Of a DNA stretch of 64,000 nt, positions 26,117-64,000 are shown piece by piece. Each line of letters starts with the position of its first letter. The stretch's first letter is position 1. The notes under the pieces were generated by a model. That model was not told the origin of the DNA. It did not search any database and saw only the letters and a program-made list of their open reading frames with translations. The DNA comes from Nepenthes gracilis (Eukaryota > Streptophyta > Magnoliopsida > Caryophyllales > Nepenthaceae). A program made the translations under genes and the position numbers. The DNA is taken from positions 6,625,501 through 6,689,500 of the forward strand of contig BSYO01000033.1 in NCBI GenBank assembly GCA_033239525.1, given 5' to 3'.

Positions 26117-27811
26117 TTCTGTGTTACGTCCCAAATCCCAATTAATCAAAGTATTATTACTTAACAAATTAATCATCTAATTAACTTTTGGACATAAATT
26201 CCACGTCAATATATCGTTCGACAATAATTAAATCATCTCAATTTCTTACACTAGATCCAAATTAAATGCCATATCACATGTGACTTTGACATTGACCTAA
26301 TCGTGATATCAAACCTTACATAAGGAGCGATGCCTATTCAATATACAATCAGAGTATACAAATACAGAAATAGAAATCTTAAATACTGTTGCTAGATAGC
26401 CAACACACACCGACAAACCATAAATATAATACTAAAAACGACATTTAATCATTGAATAACCGACAATCCTTAAACTAGATTACAACCTATTGTCCGGAAT
26501 TAGAAACATCAACTTATTACACCATCCAACACGTTCTAAAGCTGTCCAAATTTAACATGACGCATTAACCAATACTAAACACCACAACACAACATTTTAA
26601 ACATCTAAACGCTGTCTGAAGGCCAATTACATCATAAACTATTGTCCGAAATTGAAATTTAAGCTTTAACTACTATCTGAAAATATAAAACAATATTAAA
26701 TATTGTCTGAAATAATATTATTATCTATAAATATAACAATCTAAACTCTTTATATCAACCTATTCTTCAATCATTATTTTATAATAATCTAAATTATTTT
26801 ATAAATAATTTCAAAACATGCAGGTTTAATTATTATATTATTTGGTTCATATAACTCATATATTTGATATTTCCAAGTATGTGAATCATTATGTATGAAT
26901 TTAAGGCATATAATAGTTAAAGTTTAATAACATGACAACAAAATCAGCAATATGCAGAATTTTTAATTTAAGAACATACATACAGAGTAATTTACATAGA
27001 TTTTTAGAACACTACATGAACTTTCAGAATATATACTAACATTTTTTAAATATGCAAAAGTGTTATCCATGAAATTAAACATATAAGAGTAGTAAACCAA
27101 AAATTTAGACCATGCATGAAGATCATTTGTAGCATTTAGAATATATATACATTACACTTAAATTTAGGCATGCGTTCTCATGAAATCTTGCTAAAATATC
27201 ATGGAAAACTCATATGCATACTTAATACAAACATATTAACTTTGAAATTATGACTTTGATGAACATTAAAGTATGAATGCTTAGGAAATTTGATAAAGAA
27301 CAATAATAAATAAAAGAGGAGCTTAGTGTGCACTTATTTTCATTTTGATTTACCCAAAATCTGATTTGAATCGACTGAATTTGGACTTCTTTGTTCTCCT
27401 CTCTCTTCATTTTTTCTTCTCCTTAGCTACTTTTCTCTCTAGACTCAGAAAACATTGAAAAATGACAGAAATCGGTTCAGGTGTTGCATTTATATAACAG
27501 TGCACTTGAATGTCGAATCAGGTGGGCGTTGGGTGCTGAGCTACTGGTTCATTGTGCTCGAGCGTGACTCGAGAATACTTCAAGCGCAAATACCCTATCA
27601 ATTGACCGTTCATGTGCGGGTCAAATGTGCCTTAGGCATTGACCCACGAGTTTCGGCATTCAGACGCGGGTCGGGTCTCCATCAGGTGTCGAATCAACCG
27701 ATCTAATTTGAGTTTTTAACCTAATATTTATATCTTTTGATATTAATTTTAATTACATTAAATTAATTATTTAATATTGTCATTAATAAAAAATTCGGGC
27801 CTTATATTCTT
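26117..27811. mobile_element. Solo LTR, about 1685 bp (26122-27806), same family as 22836-24951
   Basis: Starts TGTTACGTCCC and ends CGGGCCTTATA (expected ...TTACA, one change). Flanks are TTCTG (26117-26121) and TTCTT (27807-27811), a 4-of-5 match. It lies in the same orientation as the copy 1.2 kb upstream and is about 430 bp shorter. Confidence 0.8.
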
Positions 27812-28590
27812 ACTTTGGCATGTAGCCTCAAATTATGCTATATTGGCCTATGGTTATATCTACACGTAACTTTGGGCGTTGGTTGCTTTGATTTTCTTTT
27901 TTGCTCTATCATTGTGTCTTATTTGTGAACCCACACTTAGTAGGCATGATCATTATTTATGACAGTTTAATTAGTAAAAAAAAAAAAAAACTTGTCAATG
28001 AAGAATATCAACGATAGTATTGCAAAAAGAAATAAAAGTCATAAAATTATTATGATTTCCTTCGAAATTCAAAAGATATGAATTGTATTGTATTGCAAAC
28101 AAATAAATATAGGTTTAAATTAGAAGTGCCAATTTTATATTTTTGACAGGGGAATATTAACCCGATATATTGATAGCATAATTATTCAATAAAAATATTC
28201 AAAATTATCTAATTAAATGAATACAAATAAAGTATTCAGATAGACATTCAGAAATTTAGTGAGTTATTATTAAGTTGATCTTAAAATAATTTTGAGTTAT
28301 TTCGTTTAATTAATGTTCTTTTTAAATAAAAAATTTATATTATTTATTTAATTTAATTATAGTGTAAGTGCCAAGTGCTAATCAAAGATTGCACATTAGG
28401 GCTGCATATTAGGCAAAAATCTGACATTAAATCAAGATAAAAGGAACAGTGAGACTCTACATAAACAAAGAAAGAGTGAGAATGGCAGGAATCTAGAACT
28501 CATGATAATGAAATTCCGTTTCCATGCAATAAAATAATGTGTATACATTAATTATATATATACGCACGCAATCTAGAAGTTGTCAATTTT
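27812..28590. other. AT-rich intergenic DNA upstream of CHR4
   Basis: No gene or clear element, apart from an A-run at about 27977-27990. Confidence 0.5.
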
Positions 28591-28593
28591 TCA

Positions 28594-28715
28594 TTAGATT
28601 AGATGCATTGCTGTTCTGGGATTGTCAACAAAATTATCTTCTTCTCAAATGCAAATTTTAGATTAGATGCAATGCCTTTCTGAGATAGTAGACAAAATTA
28701 TCAAAGCAAATTCGC
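28594..28715. repeat. 64-bp tandem duplication upstream of CHR4
   Basis: Two copies begin at 28594 and 28658 with TTAGATTAGATGCA and share GACAAAATTATC-like or CAACAAAATTATC-like segments. Confidence 0.75.
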
Positions 28716-28719
28716 AAAT

Positions 28720-29307
28720 TTGAATCAGAAAAACAACGAAGACGAAGAAAAGCTGCGGCTGCAACAGTTCAAAGCGCTCTCTCTCTCTCTCCTCATCAAA
28801 GTCGGCAAGCAATTGATGGCGGCGAACATGGACATTGAAAGAGCTCGCTCACGCTTCTTTCTTTGTTTCACACGGTCACCTGTCTTTCTCTCTGTCTCTC
28901 TGGACCGGGAGGGGGGGATATGGAAAGGGTGATGGTAGGAGAGGAGAGAGCAGGGACATGCGTCCAGGTGATGCCACGTGGGGCGATGCCATTGGCTATG
29001 CGATGGTCCTTTCTCTCACTACAACCAACAAAACGCAACACACACCCCCGTGCCATGTCAGACAGAGAAAGCCCGGCGAATCCGTATTCATTATTCTCTC
29101 TCTCCCTCTCTCTAGATTTATACATTTGTCTCTCTCTTCTCGTTTCTCCCACCCGTCTGTCTATTGCTTCTTCACGCATGCCCTAAAATCTGGCCCATCT
29201 TTCCCCTTTCATTAGCAGATTGGTTTTATCCCCTCTCCACAATCCCATTTCCTCCATTTCTGGGTTCTATCCATGTTCCGTAGACGGTTGCTCCTTTTGC
29301 AAGATTG
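28720..29307 (+). promoter_or_regulatory. CHR4: CHR4 promoter and first (untranslated) exon
   Basis: GC-rich island in AT-rich surroundings. It contains CT/TC microsatellite tracts (28780-28793, 28886-28900, 29094-29112, 29130-29142) and a palindromic G-box CCACGTGG at 28974-28981, a binding site for bZIP/bHLH factors. A strong splice donor (GATTG|GTAAGC) at 29307/29308 and the acceptor TTTTACAG at 32351 predict a 3-kb intron within the 5' UTR. The start of transcription is not fixed; the pyrimidine-rich stretch near 29090-29200 is a plausible place. The splice model is inference. Confidence 0.55.
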
Positions 29308-32300
29308 GTAAGCTTGTGCCTTTATCTGGGTACTTATTTTAAAAGCTTTTTGGCGTGTTTCTAGACAAATAATCTTAGATTCCATCTGTGTTTTTTTTTT
29401 TTTTTGGGGTTAAAACGCAATTTCAGCGGATTAGTCCTACTTTAATTGTAAGGGTGCTCCATGACATAAATGTCATTAGTTTAAAGCATTAAAATAACCT
29501 GTTTGGTAATATTGTGTATATTTAATCACCCAGACCTCATGACGGGAAGTTTCAGGCCTTAAACTGCCATTTTTTCGCCACTGTAACTGATTAAATGAAC
29601 TGAAATTTTGATGTTCGGTTTGATTTCTGTGATTTGTGCAAAATTATTGTGTTATTGCTGTTTCAGAGTTCTGCTTGTAGGGTTGATTGTTAATTTGGTT
29701 TTGAAGTAGATTCTGCAATTACTGGTTTCTGAATTGGCAGTGATTCTAAAATTAGTTGTGTTAAATGCAGATGCTTGCTTAATTAATTGGTCAATTGTGG
29801 TAGTTCATCTGCAGGTTCTGGTAAAGTGTGTGGCAAACGATTTTTTATAATCCAAGAGGGAATTTGGTTTTGATTGTTGCTGTTATGATATTAGGAGATC
29901 TACTATTCTTGTCATTGTTTATCTTTCTTACCGATCCTGATGAAATCTGGTTCTGCTGAGCAAGTGGGACCTTGGGAGGTTCAATTGAACTATTGAAGTA
30001 TTTATGTTAGGGATGAATTGGCTGTTGGCTGCTATGAAATTATAAGCCTTCTTGTTCTGGCATATGAGTGGAAACTAAGTGTCTCCTAGAATGAATAACA
30101 TTAAGATGTGCTTTTTGTGACAGTTTGTTGGCGTATTATTGCCAAGGATTTATGCTAGCGGCTAGTCCAGAAGATTCATTGTGTGCATTTCGTTTTTGGT
30201 AATTTCTGATTTTCACCACATTAGATGAACTGATCCATCTTATACTTGTGATTAGTTTTTCATCTGCGTTTTACATTAATGGGGTTTCTTTTGGTTGGAA
30301 TGTGCGTTGATTTCAATTTTCCTGTGGCTCTAGATTTTTCAATAGGTTGATTCTTAAGCTCAAATCAACTGGTAGACTTATGCACTTTTGACTGTTTCCA
30401 ATTCTTTAAACATGTAAACATATGAGCTGGACCCAAATTTGATAATCCATGTTTTTCTTAATGCACTCGAACACCAATCACATTAACAATGGACTCCTGG
30501 CTTGAGGAAGCAGAAAAGGAATGATTCCTGGAGATTGTTGACAGATACCAAAGGACTAGAAGCTGTCTTTGTCCCTTATCTTCCCTCTTGCTTTGATAAT
30601 ATGTTATAACGATTGTATCTTTGCATTCCATTACTCAAAAGAGGATAAAGATGTTGTTTTGTTTCCTTGAACACAGAAAAGCATAATTGCACTTAGTTAT
30701 TCTCCTGTTTGCTGCTGTTATTCTCTGCATACCGTACCAAAATTAGCATCTTTGGAAGAGTGTGGCCATTTTATGCACTATATTAGAAAACTGCTCAAGA
30801 AACTTAGTGTGGTAAACTTAGTGGAGTTAGGTTTTCATGAAGTGGGATATGAATGTTTCTTTATTGTTTGCATTATTTGTCATTTAGTCACCCTCTTAAG
30901 GTGCCAAAGTTGATTAGTATTTTGTCAGAATTGATGATTGTCATGAAGAATCTAAGAGGAGATTTTAACTATCTGTGGTTTTGGCAAGGCAGCAATTGTC
31001 AGGCGTTTGAAAGCTTTTGTGCGAAGTGTGCTTGTCTTAAGAGTTTAAGTTGGATACAAAATGAATGGTTTCATTTTTGTAATTTTCTGATTGTTCTAAA
31101 GTTCTGTAAGTTGAATTAATCAAATTCCATTTTCCAGTTAGCAACTGCTATCCCATTGCATTAAGTTTGTTTTTGGCACATCTTAATATAGCTACAATAT
31201 GTAATATAACAAGTTGTGCAGTAATAGATCCACATTGTTGTGATTGGTTGGGCTATATGATGTAATCTTATTTTGAGGAACACTGATCGACAATCAGATT
31301 TTATCATCAGCAGGTATATTATGATAAATAACAGCAAACTTGTTACTGGATGGCAATTCTCCTCCCTGTATAAATGAAGTCCAGCATTGCTTCTCTGCAC
31401 AGATATACAAATCAGTCCTTCAGTCCCTCCATCACTAACCGAACTACAACAGTTTCCACTGCCAGTTGCTATCTCTGTTCATTCTCTCCGGCTTGCTCTG
31501 TCCTCCAAAACACACCTATCCTCAACTCCCTTTTTCATCTGTGCATGTGTAAGTCATTTAAAGGTTGCCTTTGCCATGGCTAGTGGTGCAGCATTGATAT
31601 TAGGGGGTTTAATGGATTGGTGTTCATCTTCCTATTTTACATCCGTTTCTGTATTTCCTTTTCATTTCTGCATGCTGTGCATTGGTTGGCTTCTCCAGTT
31701 GAAGTTGTCATCATTTCTCTCTTCGTTATCAATTTCAAACTGAGTTTTTCTAGGGATTGTGGTTGTGAATTGTGATAGAGCATAACCTCTGATGGAGGTG
31801 TTTGTCAAACTCCACTGATGGAGAAGTGATTATTGAGGATTCTTTCCCCTTATTTGCATGAGTTGGGCAATTGGAAGTGGATATGGTTATGGATGAAGGT
31901 GGTTGCACGGAACAGGGTCTTACATGTGTGGCATCAAGCTGGCAATGGTGCTTCTTTTTAGTAGGCAGTGCCTATCTTTTCCTCCACTTCTTGTCCTTGT
32001 GTGTCTCATTTGGTTTCCAGTTATACAAATGATTTACATCATTGGAATCCAAACCTTTAAATTCTTTTATAACTATCCAAACTGTGCAAACAAAAATTCT
32101 TAGTAAATTATGGGATCAATTACTGCAGATAGTGCGACATGTTGAATACTGTATGATTGATTTGCCTTTCATACATTGGTGCAGTAAGAGTAGTCTAAGT
32201 GTTGATTACCTGTCTTTTTATTATCATTAATGAATAGTTTGTTTTCTTTATCATTCAATGAATTTCAAATAGCAATTATTATCTTCCTTTTCTGGTTGAT

Positions 32301-32382
32301 AAGTATTTCCATTTATTGATTTGTGCATTAGATACTTGCACTATTTTACAGGGAACAGAATCTGTCTCCTATTGCCAGATAG
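29273..32382 (+). other. Predicted 21-codon upstream ORF spanning the CHR4 leader splice junction
   Basis: The ATG at 29273 stays open to the donor at 29307. If joined to 32352 it continues to a TAG at 32380-32382, giving a 21-residue basic/hydrophobic peptide (MFRRRLLLLQDW...) that ends 84 bases before the CHR4 start. It could lower translation of CHR4. It depends on the predicted splice and on transcription starting upstream of 29273. Confidence 0.35.
29308..32351 (+). other. Predicted 5' UTR intron of CHR4
   Basis: T-rich, intron-like DNA with no recognisable protein domain. ORFs at 30853-31119 and 31374-31743 have no family resemblance. No transposon was recognised. Confidence 0.45.
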
Positions 32383-32466
32383 TCTTGCAGCGTCTTGAAA
32401 TCCTATTTTCCAATATAACGTGATCCCATTTTCTGCTAGTCCTAAATTCTAGAATTGGGATCCGAA

Positions 32467-63301
<30,835 letters not shown>

Positions 63302-64000
63302 GTATGTGCTTGATCTTATTATGGGAAGACCTTGCACTCTCTTATGAACCTCTTGGTATAACTATTTGAAAAATAGAATATTCAGTCAGTTGTAACCTAG
63401 TATTTCTTGTCTTGAATTTTGATCCTGAACGTGAGACAATTTGCATTAATTTGGTTTTACTTTTCTGGTTTATTTTACCGTTATCTGTACCCTTAATGTA
63501 TCACTACTGTGTTAGTTGTCACTTTCATTTTTATATTCATATTATGCATGCGCAAATGTGGTATGTTTAGATTGGTGCTCCTACCGTCATAAAGATGTCA
63601 TATCATGTGTCAATCAGCTTTCAGTTTTGTAATCTTGACATATTATTTTTCACTGCAATCCTTTATGCAAGCACTTATTAATAAGCTCCTTATACATGGA
63701 ATTACTAAATGATTGTATCTGCTTAGTTTTCACCCAAATCATGTAATCTGTTAGCTTTAGGTTTATATTTATTCATATTATTAGCACAACCCTTGATATG
63801 GTTCGAAATAAAATAAAATTATGTGTTAAATCAAGAACAAATAGTAAACACCTTTATTATGGCTGCTTTATTCTCTCTCCCCTTATCAAAGGGCAAGCCG
63901 ATACACAAAGCATTGCGATGCGAAGAGTTTTGCTTGGAGAAATAGAAGGAATATTTATTACATGTACAAAATATGAGAAAATACCATGTGAATATTTTAT
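63302..64000 (+). other. Start of the next CHR4 intron
   Basis: The donor GAG|GTATGT at 63301/63302 opens an intron that runs off the window. No further exon was seen. Confidence 0.6.

Noticed and set aside
22836..27806. One LTR retrotransposon with 2-kb LTRs
   Set aside because: Each LTR has its own flanking duplication, and the 1.2-kb spacer has no coding remains, primer-binding site or polypurine tract.
28835..29215. Overlapping ORFs of 103-126 residues on both strands
   Set aside because: They lie in the GC- and CT-rich CHR4 promoter/leader; no domain resemblance, and the frames arise from simple repeats.

Overview
The window is nuclear DNA of a flowering plant, most likely a woody eudicot. 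The evidence is GT-AG introns, AT-rich intergenic DNA, plant-only gene families and a heavy load of plant retrotransposons. I cannot name the species. Three protein-coding genes are supported; most long ORFs elsewhere are chance frames or transposon remains.

Layout: (1) 1-5417, minus strand, the 5' half of an armadillo-repeat/BTB gene of the ARIA/ABAP1 type. Nine exons were rebuilt with consistent splice phases; the BTB half lies off the left edge. (2) 5.4-17.4 kb, intergenic: degenerate tandem repeats, two probable solo LTRs (7378-8614 and 11964-13182, the second with a perfect target-site duplication), a dead Copia gag relic and a dead L1-type LINE relic. (3) 17440-18399, minus strand, an intronless multi-pass membrane protein of a plant-specific family, with a (GA)n tract just upstream of its start. 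(4) 18.5-28.6 kb, intergenic: two minisatellites (about 28 bp and 15-16 bp units) and two related solo LTRs, each with its own flanking duplication. (5) 28.7 kb to the right edge, plus strand, the chromatin remodeller CHR4 (PICKLE-RELATED 1 type, CHD3-like): a PHD finger, two chromodomains and a complete SNF2 ATPase. Its 3' end is off-window.

The CHR4 introns are very large (7.8, 10.9 and 5.5 kb) because of transposons. An RTE-type LINE relic in the third coding intron was split by an antisense Copia element with a perfect 5-bp duplication. A sense Copia with very short LTRs lies in the fifth coding intron. A second RTE relic in the sixth carries a nested 271-bp hAT-like MITE and a ~220-bp insert that looks like organellar group II intron sequence.

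The three genes do not form a pathway. From memory, the membrane-protein and CHR4 genes lie near each other in Arabidopsis too (At5g44860 and At5g44800), so this may be conserved microsynteny. I found no convincing novel system. The most interesting items are the nested insertions, the group II-like fragment, the W-box palindrome inside an LTR, the minisatellites, and a predicted upstream ORF in the CHR4 leader.
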